Source of the DNA: an uncultured Sulfitobacter sp.
Lineage (GTDB): Bacteria; Pseudomonadota; Alphaproteobacteria; Rhodobacterales; Rhodobacteraceae
Direction of reading: 5' to 3'
Length of the DNA: 64,000 nucleotides
NCBI GenBank assembly: GCA_947492925.1
Contig: CANLOQ010000003.1
Span: 372,001 to 436,000 of the forward strand
This document shows, piece by piece, positions 19,061 through 28,508 of this stretch; the stretch's first letter is position 1; the number at the start of each line of letters is the position of its first letter. The notes beneath the pieces are model-generated. The model saw only the letters and a list, made by a program, of their open reading frames with translations, searched no databases and had not been told where the DNA came from. The position numbers were made by a program, and so were the translations under genes.

Positions 19061-20209
19061 CTAGTGTCCTCCCAAAGTCTGCCGCGCAATGACCACCCGT
19101 TGCACGTCCGACGCGCCTTCGTAGATACGCAGCGCCCTGATCTCGCGGTAAAGGCTCTCCACCATCTGCCCGTGGCGCACGCCGTCGCCGCCGTGCAGCT
19201 GCACTGCCTTGTCGATAACCTGCTGCGCATGATCTGTGGCAAACAGTTTTGCCATCGCCGCCTCGCGGGTCACCCGCGCGGCCCCACTGTCCTTGGCCCA
19301 GGCCGCACGGTAGATCAGCAGCGCCGATGCATCAATATCCACCGCCATATCCGCGATGTGCCCCTGCACCATCTGCAAATCGCTCAACGGGGCCCCTTGC
19401 ACGTGGCGTGTGGTGACACGCGCAATCGCCTCATCCAGCGCGCGGCGGGCAAAACCCAGTGCCGCCGCCGCCACGGTCGAGCGGAAAACGTCCAGCACCG
19501 ACATGGCAATACCAAACCCCTTGCCGCGCTCTCCGATCAGGGCTGAGCCGGGCACTTTCACCCCATCAAAATGCAGTGTCGCCAGCGGATGCGGTGCGAT
19601 CACCTCCAACCGCTCTTCGACCTTCAGGCCCGGCGTGTCCGCAGGCACCACAAAAGCCGACAGCCCTTTGGCCCCCGGTGCCTCTCCCGTCCGTGCAAAG
19701 ACGGTATAGACATCGGCGATCCCGCCGTTCGAAATCCACGTCTTGCGCCCATCGAGGACAAAACCGTTCCCATCCGTCGTCGCTGTCATCGTAGAGCTTG
19801 CAACGTCGGACCCCGACTGTGGCTCGGTCAATGCGAAAGCCGAAATCGCCTGTCCCGACCGTGTCTTCGGCAACCACGTCTCCCGCTGCTCTTCCGAGCC
19901 AAAAAGCGAGATTGCCCCGGTCCCAAGCCCCTGCATTGCAAAGGAAAAATCGGCCAAACCGTCGTGCCGCGCCAGCGTCTCGCGGATCAGACACAATGAG
20001 CGCACATCAAGCTGCTCATCCTCCATCGCGCCGGAATGCTGCAGCCAACCGCCCTCACCCAGCATTGTCACCAAGGCACGACAGGCCGCATCGGTGTCGC
20101 TGTGATCAACGGACGTCAATTGTGCGCCCGCCCATACATCCAGCGCCTCCGCCAGCTCCCGGTGCCGGTCCTCAAAAAACGGCCATGTCAGAAAACTGCG
20201 ATCAGACAT
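19061..20209 (-). CDS. acyl-CoA dehydrogenase
   Basis: A 382-residue FAD acyl-CoA dehydrogenase. It has [13 protein letters not shown] and [19 protein letters not shown] (FAD and substrate loops), the LHGGDGV motif and catalytic Glu364 in RIYEGASD. In this operon it probably oxidises an alicyclic CoA thioester formed after dearomatisation of 2-aminobenzoyl-CoA, but no substrate can be proven. The start ATG 20209 gives the conserved N-terminus; 57 bases separate it from the crotonase gene, part of which is a dispersed repeat. Confidence 0.9.
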   Translation of the reverse strand: MSDRSFLTWPFFEDRHRELAEALDVWAGAQLTSVDHSDTDAACRALVTMLGEGGWLQHSGAMEDEQLDVRSLCLIRETLARHDGLADFSFAMQGLGTGAISLFGSEEQRETWLPKTRSGQAISAFALTEPQSGSDVASSTMTATTDGNGFVLDGRKTWISNGGIADVYTVFARTGEAPGAKGLSAFVVPADTPGLKVEERLEVIAPHPLATLHFDGVKVPGSALIGERGKGFGIAMSVLDVFRSTVAAAALGFARRALDEAIARVTTRHVQGAPLSDLQMVQGHIADMAVDIDASALLIYRAAWAKDSGAARVTREAAMAKLFATDHAQQVIDKAVQLHGGDGVRHGQMVESLYREIRALRIYEGASDVQRVVIARQTLGGH

Positions 20210-20217
20210 GGCGCGCG

Positions 20218-20252
20218 TCCCCGGCTTCATCTTTCCAATACAACTCCAGCAC
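20218..20252 (+). repeat. dispersed 35-base repeat, copy 2 (CCCCGGCTTCATCTTTCCAA)
   Basis: A near copy (2 differences in 35) of 16400-16434, in the only sizeable gap inside the anthranilate operon, between the crotonase stop and the acyl-CoA dehydrogenase start. Both copies have the same orientation. Confidence 0.75.
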
Positions 20253-20266
20253 TCCGACAGCCACGG

Positions 20267-21067
20267 TCAATCCCCCTCGAACACGGGCCGTTCCTTGGCC
20301 ACAAACGCCTTGTACGCCCGCTCAAAATCGCCCGTCTGCATGCAAATCGCCTGCGCCTGCGCCTCCGCCTCAATCGCCTGCTCAATCGACATCGACCATT
20401 CCTGCGCAAGCATCGTCTTGGTCATCATATGGGCAAAGTTCGGTCCGGCCTGAATTTGACGGGCCAGCTTCAGCGCATCCGCGTCGAGATCATCCGCAGA
20501 AACCAAACGGTTAAAGAAGCCCCACCGCTCCCCCTCGTCGGCAGACATGGACCGCCCGGTATAAAGCAGTTCCGCCGCCCGTGTCTGACCGATGATGCGT
20601 GGCAGGATCGCACATGCACCCATATCACAGCCCGCAAGACCAACACGGGTGAACAGAAACGCCGTCTTCGCCTCAGGTGTCGCAACGCGCAAATCCGATG
20701 CCATTGCGATGATCGCACCGGCCCCCACGCAGATGCCGTCTACGGCGGCAATCACCGGCTTTCCGCAATTCACAATCGCCTTGACCAGATCGCCGGTCAT
20801 CCGGGTGAAGCGCAGCAGTTCCTTCATGTTCATCCGAGTCAAAGGTCCAATGATATCATGCACATCCCCGCCGGAGCTGAAGTTGCCGCCGTTGGATGCA
20901 AAGATCACCACATCCACGTCATCGGCATAGACCAGATCTCTGAACCAGTCGCGCAGCTCGGCATAGCTGTCAAAGGTCAGCGGGTTCTTTCGGTCGGGCC
21001 GGTCCAGCCGAACGGTGGCGATGCCATCTTCGATCTCGCATAAAAAATGTTTCACGTCGCTACGCAT
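20267..21067 (-). CDS. enoyl-CoA hydratase/isomerase (crotonase) family protein
   Basis: A 266-residue crotonase-fold protein: [19 protein letters not shown], the oxyanion segment [37 protein letters not shown] and [22 protein letters not shown]. The two glutamates of typical enoyl-CoA hydratases are not at their expected places ([21 protein letters not shown]), whereas an Asp in AGCDMGA is present, so the reaction may differ from simple hydration. In context it would act on a ring-derived CoA thioester in anthranilate breakdown. The start at 21067 overlaps the marR stop by eight bases; a further upstream in-frame start lies inside marR. Confidence 0.85.
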   Translation of the reverse strand: MRSDVKHFLCEIEDGIATVRLDRPDRKNPLTFDSYAELRDWFRDLVYADDVDVVIFASNGGNFSSGGDVHDIIGPLTRMNMKELLRFTRMTGDLVKAIVNCGKPVIAAVDGICVGAGAIIAMASDLRVATPEAKTAFLFTRVGLAGCDMGACAILPRIIGQTRAAELLYTGRSMSADEGERWGFFNRLVSADDLDADALKLARQIQAGPNFAHMMTKTMLAQEWSMSIEQAIEAEAQAQAICMQTGDFERAYKAFVAKERPVFEGD

Positions 21068-21521
21068 GGCTATGTTCCTTTTCTCTTCGTTCTTCCGCCT
21101 CGGCAAAGGCCTGCAGTCTTTCGGCCATGCTGCGTGCCTCGGCGGCGCTGACGCCCGCAAGCATCTCGTCGATCCAGCCCTCATGGGCCTGCGCCTGTGT
21201 GGCAAATTCCGTCTGTCCCGCCTGCGTCAGCCGCAACACCGTTGCACGACGGTCGCCGGGGACCGCAACGCGCTCCACCAGCCCTTCCTCGCTCAACCGG
21301 TCCGCGATGCCCGTCACATTGCCATTGGACACACGCAGCACCCCGCTCAGACGGCTCATCTTCAACCCGTCGGGATGCTGCGACAGCGCGGCCATCACGT
21401 CAAAACGCGGCAACGTGGTGTCGTGCTCGCGCCGCAGTTTGTCCCGCAATTCGTGCTCGATCCCGCGCACGACCTTAAGCAGCCTAAGCCACAGCCGCAC
21501 GCGGTCCTTGGCCGCTGTCAT
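21060..21521 (-). CDS. MarR-family transcriptional regulator
   Basis: A 153-residue winged-helix regulator ([62 protein letters not shown]). MarR proteins bind as dimers to palindromes and often respond to aromatic acids or CoA thioesters. It sits inside the operon it probably controls: its ATG overlaps the SDR stop by four bases and its stop overlaps the crotonase start by eight. A ligand such as anthranilate or 2-aminobenzoyl-CoA is an inference. Confidence 0.92.
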   Translation of the reverse strand: MTAAKDRVRLWLRLLKVVRGIEHELRDKLRREHDTTLPRFDVMAALSQHPDGLKMSRLSGVLRVSNGNVTGIADRLSEEGLVERVAVPGDRRATVLRLTQAGQTEFATQAQAHEGWIDEMLAGVSAAEARSMAERLQAFAEAEERREKEHSHA

Positions 21522-22237
21522 ATCTCGCCGCCCGACACGACCAGATCGTGCCCGTTGATCATCGACGCCTCGGGGGAGGCAAGAAAACGCACCGCTGCGG
21601 TGACTTCGTCCACGGTGATCATCCGGCGCATCGGATTGTTCGCAACCAGCATCTTTTCCGCTGACGCCTGATCCACTTCCATGCGTTTCATCACGTTCTT
21701 AACGGCACCCGCCGCCATGTCCGTGTCCACAAAACCGGGGCAGACCGCGTTACAGGTGATGCCGGATTTCGCCACTTCAATGGCCAGTGACCGCACCAGC
21801 CCCAGCACTCCGTGCTTGGCAGCCGCATAGGCCGCAAGACCGCCACCACCCTTGAGGCTGGCAATTGAAGCCATCGCAATCAGACGCCCGCCGGGCTGCA
21901 TACCCGCCTGCAACGCCTCGCGGAAGGTCAGGAAGACGCCCGTCAGGTTCACCGCAAGCGTGTCCTCAAAAATCTTGAGTGGCATGTCCTTGACCGGAAT
22001 ACCGTGGCCCGCGCCCGCGTTTGCGACCACCACGTCATAGGGCCGGTCGAACATGGATTTGACCGCTGCCTCATCGGTGATGTCCACAGACATGCAACGC
22101 ATCTTGCCGCCCGATGTTTCCTCCAGCGCGTCCATGCGCCGGCCTGCAATGGTCACCTCGTCGCCGCGCGCCAGAAAATCGCGCGCCACGTCGCGCCCGA
22201 TGCCGGATCCACCGCCCGTTACCAATACCTGTCTCAT
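21518..22237 (-). CDS. SDR-family oxidoreductase
   Basis: A 239-residue classical short-chain dehydrogenase: cofactor loop [11 protein letters not shown] at the N-terminus, VANAGAGHG, and the catalytic Tyr-Lys pair in YAAAKHGV, ending WINGHDL-type sequence ([15 protein letters not shown]). In the anthranilate-CoA route it would reduce or oxidise a hydroxy/keto intermediate after the monooxygenase/reductase. The start at 22237 overlaps the upstream stop (ATGA) and puts the glycine loop at the N-terminus. Confidence 0.9.
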   Translation of the reverse strand: MRQVLVTGGGSGIGRDVARDFLARGDEVTIAGRRMDALEETSGGKMRCMSVDITDEAAVKSMFDRPYDVVVANAGAGHGIPVKDMPLKIFEDTLAVNLTGVFLTFREALQAGMQPGGRLIAMASIASLKGGGGLAAYAAAKHGVLGLVRSLAIEVAKSGITCNAVCPGFVDTDMAAGAVKNVMKRMEVDQASAEKMLVANNPMRRMITVDEVTAAVRFLASPEASMINGHDLVVSGGEI

Positions 22238-24525
22238 ACTTTCTCCATTTCCGCGGCCCTGTCGGCCAGCCGCCACATCTGATCGCGCCCGGCCTCGTAG
22301 GGCAAGGGCCACTTGGCATGACGGTCGCCAATCGCGGCCCCCTCACGCAACGTCCAATAGGGATCGGCCAGATGGGGCCGCGCAAGGCAAACCAGATCGG
22401 CCCGCCCCGCCATCAGGATCGAATTGACGTGATCGGCCTCGTAGATGTTGCCCACCGCCATCGTTTTGATCCCGCCCTCGTTGCGGATGCGGTCGCTGAA
22501 AGGTGTCTGGAACATCCGCCCGTAAACCGGCTTGCCTTGGGTCGAAGTCTGGCCCGCCGAGACATCAATGATATCCGCGCCCGCCGCCTCGAACATCGCG
22601 GCGATTTGCACTGCATCTTCGGGTGTGACGCCATCATCGCCCGCCCAGTCATTGGCCGAGATCCGCACCGACATCGGCTTGCCCTCGGGCCAGACGGCGC
22701 GCATGGCGTTGAATACCTCGAGCGGATAGCGCATGCGGTTTTCCAGGCTGCCGCCGTAGTCATCGCTGCGCGTGTTGGACAGGGGCGATATAAACGACGA
22801 GATGAAATAGCCGTGCGCCGCGTGCAGTTCGATCATGTCAAAGCCCGCACGGTCAGCCATTTCCGCCGCCGCGACAAACTCATCACGGATGCGGTCCATG
22901 TCGTCGCGTGTGGCTTCGATTGGCACGGCGTTCTCATCCGACCACGGGATTGCGGAGGCTGAATAGATCGGCCAGTTGCCGGATTTGAGCGGCCGGTCCA
23001 TGCCCTCCCATCCCACATTGGTCGAGCCCTTACGCCCCGCGTGCCCGATTTGGCAGCAAATTTTTGCTTCGGTCTCGGTATGGACAAAATCCGTGAGCCG
23101 CTTCCAAGCCGCCTCGTGTTCCGGCGCGTAAAGCCCCGGACAGCCCGGCGTGATGCGGCCATCCTCTGAGACGCAGGTCATCTCGGTATAGACCAGCCCC
23201 GCACCGCCTTTGGCGCGTTCGCCGTAGTGGATCAGGTGCCAGTCCGTCGGGCAGCCGTCCTTCGCTTTGTATTGCGCCATGGGCGAGACGACGATGCGGT
23301 TTTCCAGCTTCATGTCGCGCAACTGGAAGGGTGCGAACATCGGCGCGCGCACGGGGCCGTTGGCACCTGCGCCCGATTGCTCCATGAACCACCGCTCCGC
23401 CCCTTCGAGCCACTGCGCATCCCGCGCCCGCAGGTTTTCGTGACTGATGCGCTGGGACCGGGTGAGCATCGAGTAATTCAATTGTACCGGGTCGAGGTCC
23501 AGATACCGCTCCACATCCTCGAACCACTCAAGCGAGTTGCGCGCGGCCGATTGCAGGCGCAAGACTTCCAGACGGCGGGCCTCTTCGTATTTCTCGAACG
23601 CTTTGGCGATGTCGCGTTCCTCGTGCACGTGATCGGCCAGTGAAATCGCGGATTCCAGCGCCAGCTTGGTACCCGACCCGATAGAGAAATGCGCCGTTGC
23701 CGCCGCATCGCCCAACAGCACGACATTCTCGTGATGCCACGTTTCGCACAGCACACGCGGGAACCTGATCCAGGCGGAGCCACGTATGTGATTGGCGTTG
23801 GTCATCAGGCTGTGGCCGTCCAGATGGTCCTTGAACACCTCTTCGCAGATCGCAATCGTTTCCTGCTGGCTGATGTTGCCAAAGTCATAGTTATCAAAGG
23901 TTCGCTGACTGCATTCCACGATGAATGTCGCTGTGTCATCGTCGAATTGATAGGCATGCACCCAAAGCCAGCCCTTGTCGGTCTTCTCAAAGATGAACGT
24001 AAAGGCGTCGTCGAATTTCTGGTGCGTGCCCAGCCAGATGAACTGGCATTTGCGCACGTCCACGTCAGGTTTAAAGGTTTCCTGAAACTCCATCCGCGTT
24101 TTCGAATTCAGACCGTCACAGGCCACCACCAGATCATAGTCTTTCTGGTAGGCCGAGGCAGATTTCACTTCCGTCTCGAACTGCAAATCCACGCCGAGTT
24201 CCCGCGCGCGCTCCTGCAGGATCAAAAGCAGGCGCATCCGCCCGATACCGCAAAATCCGTGCCCTGAACTGACCGTCTTTTGCCCCTTGTAGATCAGGGC
24301 CATATCATCCCAATAGGCAAAATGTTCGCGAATTCTCGCAGCAGATACAGGATCATTTGCTGCCAGATTGTCCAGCGTTTCATCCGACAGCACCACACCC
24401 CAACCGAATGTATCGTCAGGCTTGTTCCGCTCAAGCACAGTGACCTGTGCGTCTGGATCGCGCAGCTTCAGTGAGATGCCAAAATACAGGCCCGCCGGGC
24501 CGCCGCCTAAACAGATTGCTCGCAT
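22234..24525 (-). CDS. bifunctional flavin monooxygenase/Old Yellow Enzyme reductase (2-aminobenzoyl-CoA monooxygenase/reductase type)
   Basis: A 763-residue fusion. Residues 1 to about 390 form a group A flavin monooxygenase (N-terminal FAD loop [36 protein letters not shown]), similar to salicylyl-CoA 5-hydroxylase. From residue 396 on it is an Old Yellow Enzyme-type FMN reductase ([20 protein letters not shown], the [19 protein letters not shown] motif, MAVGNIY near the end). This architecture matches the known 2-aminobenzoyl-CoA monooxygenase/reductase of Azoarcus evansii, which hydroxylates and then reduces the ring. It is the first gene of the operon that ends with kynA, and databases often label such proteins bifunctional salicylyl-CoA 5-hydroxylase/oxidoreductase. 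Confidence 0.88.
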   Translation of the reverse strand: MRAICLGGGPAGLYFGISLKLRDPDAQVTVLERNKPDDTFGWGVVLSDETLDNLAANDPVSAARIREHFAYWDDMALIYKGQKTVSSGHGFCGIGRMRLLLILQERARELGVDLQFETEVKSASAYQKDYDLVVACDGLNSKTRMEFQETFKPDVDVRKCQFIWLGTHQKFDDAFTFIFEKTDKGWLWVHAYQFDDDTATFIVECSQRTFDNYDFGNISQQETIAICEEVFKDHLDGHSLMTNANHIRGSAWIRFPRVLCETWHHENVVLLGDAAATAHFSIGSGTKLALESAISLADHVHEERDIAKAFEKYEEARRLEVLRLQSAARNSLEWFEDVERYLDLDPVQLNYSMLTRSQRISHENLRARDAQWLEGAERWFMEQSGAGANGPVRAPMFAPFQLRDMKLENRIVVSPMAQYKAKDGCPTDWHLIHYGERAKGGAGLVYTEMTCVSEDGRITPGCPGLYAPEHEAAWKRLTDFVHTETEAKICCQIGHAGRKGSTNVGWEGMDRPLKSGNWPIYSASAIPWSDENAVPIEATRDDMDRIRDEFVAAAEMADRAGFDMIELHAAHGYFISSFISPLSNTRSDDYGGSLENRMRYPLEVFNAMRAVWPEGKPMSVRISANDWAGDDGVTPEDAVQIAAMFEAAGADIIDVSAGQTSTQGKPVYGRMFQTPFSDRIRNEGGIKTMAVGNIYEADHVNSILMAGRADLVCLARPHLADPYWTLREGAAIGDRHAKWPLPYEAGRDQMWRLADRAAEMEKV

Positions 24526-24587
24526 ATCGCTTCCCCAAGTCAGCCGTTTAGCAAAAAGTTACGCTGATTGCCGCTATGCTTCAAGTC

Positions 24588-24597
24588 AAAATATTTT
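24588..24597. promoter_or_regulatory. AT palindrome AAAATATTTT upstream of the anthranilate operon
   Basis: The 76-base gap between the LysE stop and the monooxygenase start must hold the operon promoter. It contains a perfect 10-base AT palindrome about 63 bases before the start codon, next to a TTGACT on the minus strand that could be a -35 box. It could be a MarR site, but a palindrome this short in AT-rich DNA is weak evidence. Confidence 0.25.
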
Positions 24598-24601
24598 ATA
24601 T

Positions 24602-25201
24602 CTAAAGGAAAATCAGGATAACAGTACAGGCCATGATCAACGCCATCAGTGTCATGAAACCACGCCACACCCGGTCTGAGGTGAGCGTGGAAGACAGCGC
24701 CTGCCCAACCGTTGTCCAGAACAGGCAAACACCGAGGTTGACGGCGGTGAACACAAAAAACATGCGCAACGCTTCGGCCGGGGGCGACAGACCAATGCCA
24801 AACCCGGCAGAGGCCGCGATCGTCACGGCCCAGACTTTGGGGTTCACCGCCTGAAAGGCCACGGCCTGAAAGAAGGTAAAAGGCGTGCCGCTATCTGCCG
24901 CACGGCCCGCCCTGCCCGCCTGTGCGGTTTTCCATGCCAGCCAAAGAATCCACAACGCGGCAACCACCTGAAACGCCAGTTTGAGCGTCGGCATGGCAAG
25001 CAGGGCACCGCCCACGCCAAATGCACTGGCCATCGCCAGAAGCCCGGTACCCACGGGAACACCCAACAAATGCGGCACAGTCGCACGAAAGCCAAAACGC
25101 GCACCGGATGCCGTCAGCATCACAACATTGGGTCCGGGCGAAAACAGCCCCGCAAAGACAAAAATCAACAGCGGGAGGGACGGCGCAACAAGGTCGGCCA
25201 T
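24602..25201 (-). CDS. LysE/RhtB-family exporter
   Basis: A 199-residue membrane protein with about six hydrophobic helices and the LysE-family N-terminal signature (FSPGPNVVMLTASGARFGFRATVPHLLG). The family exports amino acids or their analogues. The start is ATG 25201 (a GTG one codon earlier is possible). It follows the ABC ATPase gene by six bases, so it appears cotranscribed with iclR and the ATPase; the link to galactosides is unclear, and it may serve the neighbouring tryptophan route or neither. Confidence 0.88.
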   Translation of the reverse strand: MADLVAPSLPLLIFVFAGLFSPGPNVVMLTASGARFGFRATVPHLLGVPVGTGLLAMASAFGVGGALLAMPTLKLAFQVVAALWILWLAWKTAQAGRAGRAADSGTPFTFFQAVAFQAVNPKVWAVTIAASAGFGIGLSPPAEALRMFFVFTAVNLGVCLFWTTVGQALSSTLTSDRVWRGFMTLMALIMACTVILIFL

Positions 25202-25207
25202 CACCCG

Positions 25208-26266
25208 TTATCTGATCCGTTTTTCGGTTTCAGCATCAAAAACCATCACGCGGCGCGGCTCAAAGCTGATGTCCACCGTATCGCCTTCGCGGGCCCGTTC
25301 ATCGCCGCGTTCTTCGCAAATAATCCGCTCGTCAGTGTGGGTGGCCAGATGAAGGTAGCTCACGCCGCCCAGCGCTTCAGACAATTCAGCCGACAGCGCA
25401 CCCTGCCCGATCTGCACCTCGATGTGTTCGGGGCGGATGCCCAGGATAACATCGGTGCCTTCGGGCGGCAGCGCCGTACCCACCTTGGCGGCGCGACCCA
25501 GCGCGGGCACCGCAACCTCGCCCTCCACGACGGTCCCGTTCAGGAAATTCATCGCAGGTGATCCGATAAATCCCGCGACAAAGCGGTTGTCGGGGTCGCG
25601 GTAAAGCTCCAGCGGCGCGCCGACCTGTTCGATATGCCCCGCGCGCAGCACCACGATCTTGTCTGCCAGCGTCATCGCCTCGACCTGATCGTGGGTGACG
25701 TAGATCATCGTGGCGCCGATTTCCTTGTGTAGGCGCGCAATCTCAACCCGCATTTCTACACGCAGTTCCGCATCAAGGTTGGAGAGCGGTTCATCAAACA
25801 GAAACACTTCCGGCCCGCGCACGATGGCGCGGCCGATGGCGACCCGCTGACGCTGGCCGCCAGACAGGTTTGCCGGTTTTCGCTTGAGGTATTCATCCAG
25901 CTTGAGGATATCCGAGGCAGCCTTGACCTTCTTCTTGATCTCAGCCCCCGGCACGCCGTTCATCTTGAGCCCGAACCCCATATTCTGCTCAACCGTCATA
26001 TGCGGATAAAGGGCGTAGGTCTGGAACACCATCGCCACACCGCGCTCGCTTGGATCGGCGCGGGTCACATCGCGCGCGCCGATGTTAATCTGGCCTTCGG
26101 TGGTTTCCTCAAGCCCCGCAATCATGCGCAAAAGCGTGGACTTGCCACATCCCGACGGGCCTACGAAAACGCAGAACTCACCATCTTGCACCTCGAGGTC
26201 GATACCGTGGATGACCTGCACATCACCGTAGCGTTTGATGGCCCCCTGAAGTGTCACACCTGTCAT
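25208..26266 (-). CDS. sugar ABC transporter ATP-binding protein (UgpC/MalK type)
   Basis: A 352-residue MalK-like ATPase: Walker A GPSGCGKST, Q-loop FQTYALYPHM, signature LSGGQRQRVAIGRA, Walker B FLFDEPLSNLD, then a C-terminal regulatory TOBE region (VILGIRPEHIEVQ). It would power the galactoside importer whose binding protein and permeases are encoded on the other strand from 27235. It starts three bases after the iclR stop, so regulator and ATPase share a transcript. Confidence 0.93.
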   Translation of the reverse strand: MTGVTLQGAIKRYGDVQVIHGIDLEVQDGEFCVFVGPSGCGKSTLLRMIAGLEETTEGQINIGARDVTRADPSERGVAMVFQTYALYPHMTVEQNMGFGLKMNGVPGAEIKKKVKAASDILKLDEYLKRKPANLSGGQRQRVAIGRAIVRGPEVFLFDEPLSNLDAELRVEMRVEIARLHKEIGATMIYVTHDQVEAMTLADKIVVLRAGHIEQVGAPLELYRDPDNRFVAGFIGSPAMNFLNGTVVEGEVAVPALGRAAKVGTALPPEGTDVILGIRPEHIEVQIGQGALSAELSEALGGVSYLHLATHTDERIICEERGDERAREGDTVDISFEPRRVMVFDAETEKRIR

Positions 26267-26269
26267 GCG

Positions 26270-27088
26270 TTATGTCCCCGTCTTTTGTTCTGTGGCGTCA
26301 AAGCCAATGTTCCGCGTCAGATGCACTGGCGCACGCCATGTTTCCACATCCGCCGCAATGGCCTGTGCGGCTTGGTGCAAATCCGGCACCCGTGCATCAA
26401 GCGTCTGATAGCTCATCTGCGATGTGGCACCGGTGATGGAAACACCGCCCAGCACCGCCCCCCCCGCAGACAGGATCGGCACTGCGATGCAAATGATGCC
26501 CGGCTCGTGCTCCTCGCGGTCATAGGCATGGCCACGTGCCACGATATTGCGCAGCTCTATCTTCACGGCATCCGGGCTGGTCAGTGTTTGGCGGGTAAAG
26601 GCGTGATAGCTTTGTTGCGCCAAAGCCTTTTCCTGAGCGGCAGGTGGCAGGTAGGCCAGCATCGCCTTGCCCACACCTGTGCAGAACGCCGGGCCAATCT
26701 TGCCCGCGTCCGAGAACATCTCGACCGGTTGGGCGGCGTTGCGTTTATCAACGTACAGCACCTGACCGTTATCCAGTTGCGCCAGATGTACTGTCAGCCC
26801 GATCTTGTGACTGAGCGCGTCCAGATGAGGCCGCGCGACCGGGGCCAGCGAGGTCTGGTGCCACGCCGCATGGGCAAGCCGCACCAGCCGCACGCCAACG
26901 GAATAGGTCTGGTGGTCTGGGTCGTAGGACAAAAGGCGTTGGTTTGTTAGAGTTTGCAGGAACCGGTAGAGCGTCGCTTTTGGGTAGGGACTTGCCTCAA
27001 GCAGGGCACCGAACCGCACGGGCCTGCCAAAGGCGGCCACCTGATCCAGTACATCCATTGCTTTGCCGACTGTGCCGTCGCCCGACAT
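26270..27088 (-). CDS. IclR-family transcriptional regulator of the galactoside operon
   Basis: A 272-residue IclR protein with an N-terminal winged helix (VGKAMDVLDQVAAFGRPVRF, SPYPKATLYRFLQTLTNQRLL) and a C-terminal effector domain (GKIGPAFCTGVGKAMLAYLP, EEHEPGIICIAVPILSAGG). The start at 27088 has a strong GGGAGGTG site; an upstream in-frame start would add 19 unlikely residues. It is divergent from the binding-protein gene, with a palindrome in the gap, which suggests it controls both directions. The inducer is likely a galactose-derived sugar or acid (inference). Confidence 0.92.
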   Translation of the reverse strand: MSGDGTVGKAMDVLDQVAAFGRPVRFGALLEASPYPKATLYRFLQTLTNQRLLSYDPDHQTYSVGVRLVRLAHAAWHQTSLAPVARPHLDALSHKIGLTVHLAQLDNGQVLYVDKRNAAQPVEMFSDAGKIGPAFCTGVGKAMLAYLPPAAQEKALAQQSYHAFTRQTLTSPDAVKIELRNIVARGHAYDREEHEPGIICIAVPILSAGGAVLGGVSITGATSQMSYQTLDARVPDLHQAAQAIAADVETWRAPVHLTRNIGFDATEQKTGT

Positions 27089-27145
27089 CGTCCACCTCCC
27101 ACGTGGTGCCGGCCCTGCGCCCCTGCCCCTTGCGGGGAACACCAC

Positions 27146-27174
27146 TTGACAAGGATGGCAGCCTGCGCTGTAGT
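27146..27174 (+). promoter_or_regulatory. sigma-70-like promoter of the galactoside operon
   Basis: TTGACA at 27146-27151 is a perfect -35 box; 17 bases later TGTAGT (27169-27174) is a 4-of-6 match to a -10 box. Transcription would start near 27181, just before the palindrome at 27194. Confidence 0.5.
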
Positions 27175-27193
27175 TTTCAATATATAAAACTCA

Positions 27194-27210
27194 GTTTCAA
27201 ATAATGAAAC
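27194..27210. promoter_or_regulatory. palindromic operator, probably for the IclR regulator
   Basis: GTTTCA-AATAA-TGAAAC is a perfect inverted repeat with 6-base arms and a 5-base spacer, 24 bases upstream of the binding-protein start and 105 bases upstream of iclR. Its place just downstream of the predicted transcription start fits repression. A second imperfect repeat (GTTTT...AAAAC, 27173-27190) lies beside it. Confidence 0.6.
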
Positions 27211-27234
27211 CACATCAGATCTCGGGAGGATCAC

Positions 27235-28500
27235 ATGACGTCACTCAAATCCAAATTGCTTGCCGCAATCGCAGGCTCCACCATGCTGGCCGGGGCCGCG
27301 TTCGCCGATGGTCATGCGAAACTGTCCGGTGATCTGGTGATCTTTTCAGACATGTCCAACCCTGCCCCCCGTGCGGTCATGGAAGGCATGGTCGACCGGT
27401 TTGGCGAAATGCACCCGGACCTGAACATCGAACTGACGATCATCGACCGCGAGGCCTACAAGACGCAGATCCGCAATTTCCTGACCGCAGAAGCACCTGA
27501 TGTGGCAAACTGGTACGCAGCCAACCGCATGCGTCCCTACGTCGATGCGGGCCTGTTCGAAGATGTGTCAGACATCTGGGAAGGCACACTAAGCGAAGAG
27601 CTTGCCTCGACCAAGGGCGCGATGACGTTGGATGGCAAGCAGTGGGGCGTGCCCTATACCTATTACCAGTGGGGCGTCTATTACCGCAAAGACATCTACG
27701 AAGAATTGGGCCTGAGCGAGCCAAACAACTGGGAAGAGTTCAAGGCCAACTGCCAGGCCATTCTGGATGCAGACAAAAAGTGCTTCACGCTTGGGTCCAA
27801 GTTCCTTTGGACGGCAGCGGGCTGGTTCGACTACCTCAACATGCGTACCAACGGCTATGATTTCCACGCCGCCCTGACCAATGGCGAAGTTGAGTGGACC
27901 GACGACCGCGTCAAGGCGACCTTTGCCAATTGGAAAGAACTGTTGGACATGGACGCGTTCATCGACGACCATACTGCGTATTCATGGCAGGAATCCCTGC
28001 CCTTCATGACCAACGGCGATGCGGCGGCGATCCTCAAGGGCAACTTTGCCGTGGCACCATTGCGCGAAGCGGGTCTGGATGACAGCAAGCTGGACTTCCA
28101 CCAGTTCCCGGCAATCAATGGTGATGTAGAATTGGCCGAAGACGCGCCGACCGATACGTTCCACATCCCGGCCAACGCGCAGAACAAGGACAACGCCCGC
28201 GCGTTTCTGAAGTTCGTGACATCTGCCGAAAACCAGACGCTGATCAACGCAGGTGATGCGCTGGGTCAGCTTCCTGTGAACAACCAGTCATCGGTGGATG
28301 ACGATAAGTTCTTGCAGGAAGGGTTTGAAATGCTGTCGTCCAACTCTCCGGGCGGTGTCGCGCAGTTCTTTGACCGCGACGCCCCAGCCGAGATGGCCAA
28401 GGTCGCGATGGAAGGGTTTCAGGAGTTCATGGTCAAGCCTGACGAGCTGGACCGGATTCTGAGCAAGCTTGAGCGCGCACGCGGGCGCATTTACCGCTAA
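27235..28500 (+). CDS. ABC transporter substrate-binding protein (sugar, family 1)
   Basis: A 421-residue periplasmic binding protein. A signal peptide (positively charged start, hydrophobic core, cut near AGAAFA/DGH, residue 24) precedes a family 1 sugar-binding fold (DLVIFSDMSNPAPRAVMEGM, GKQWGVPYTYYQWGVYYRKDIYEELGL). As first gene of the operon with alpha- and beta-galactosidase genes it most likely binds galactosides. A GGGAGGA site precedes the ATG. Hairpin repeats follow the gene, which may keep its mRNA more stable than that of the permeases. Confidence 0.92.
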   Translation: MTSLKSKLLAAIAGSTMLAGAAFADGHAKLSGDLVIFSDMSNPAPRAVMEGMVDRFGEMHPDLNIELTIIDREAYKTQIRNFLTAEAPDVANWYAANRMRPYVDAGLFEDVSDIWEGTLSEELASTKGAMTLDGKQWGVPYTYYQWGVYYRKDIYEELGLSEPNNWEEFKANCQAILDADKKCFTLGSKFLWTAAGWFDYLNMRTNGYDFHAALTNGEVEWTDDRVKATFANWKELLDMDAFIDDHTAYSWQESLPFMTNGDAAAILKGNFAVAPLREAGLDDSKLDFHQFPAINGDVELAEDAPTDTFHIPANAQNKDNARAFLKFVTSAENQTLINAGDALGQLPVNNQSSVDDDKFLQEGFEMLSSNSPGGVAQFFDRDAPAEMAKVAMEGFQEFMVKPDELDRILSKLERARGRIYR

Positions 28501-28508
28501 AAAATCCC

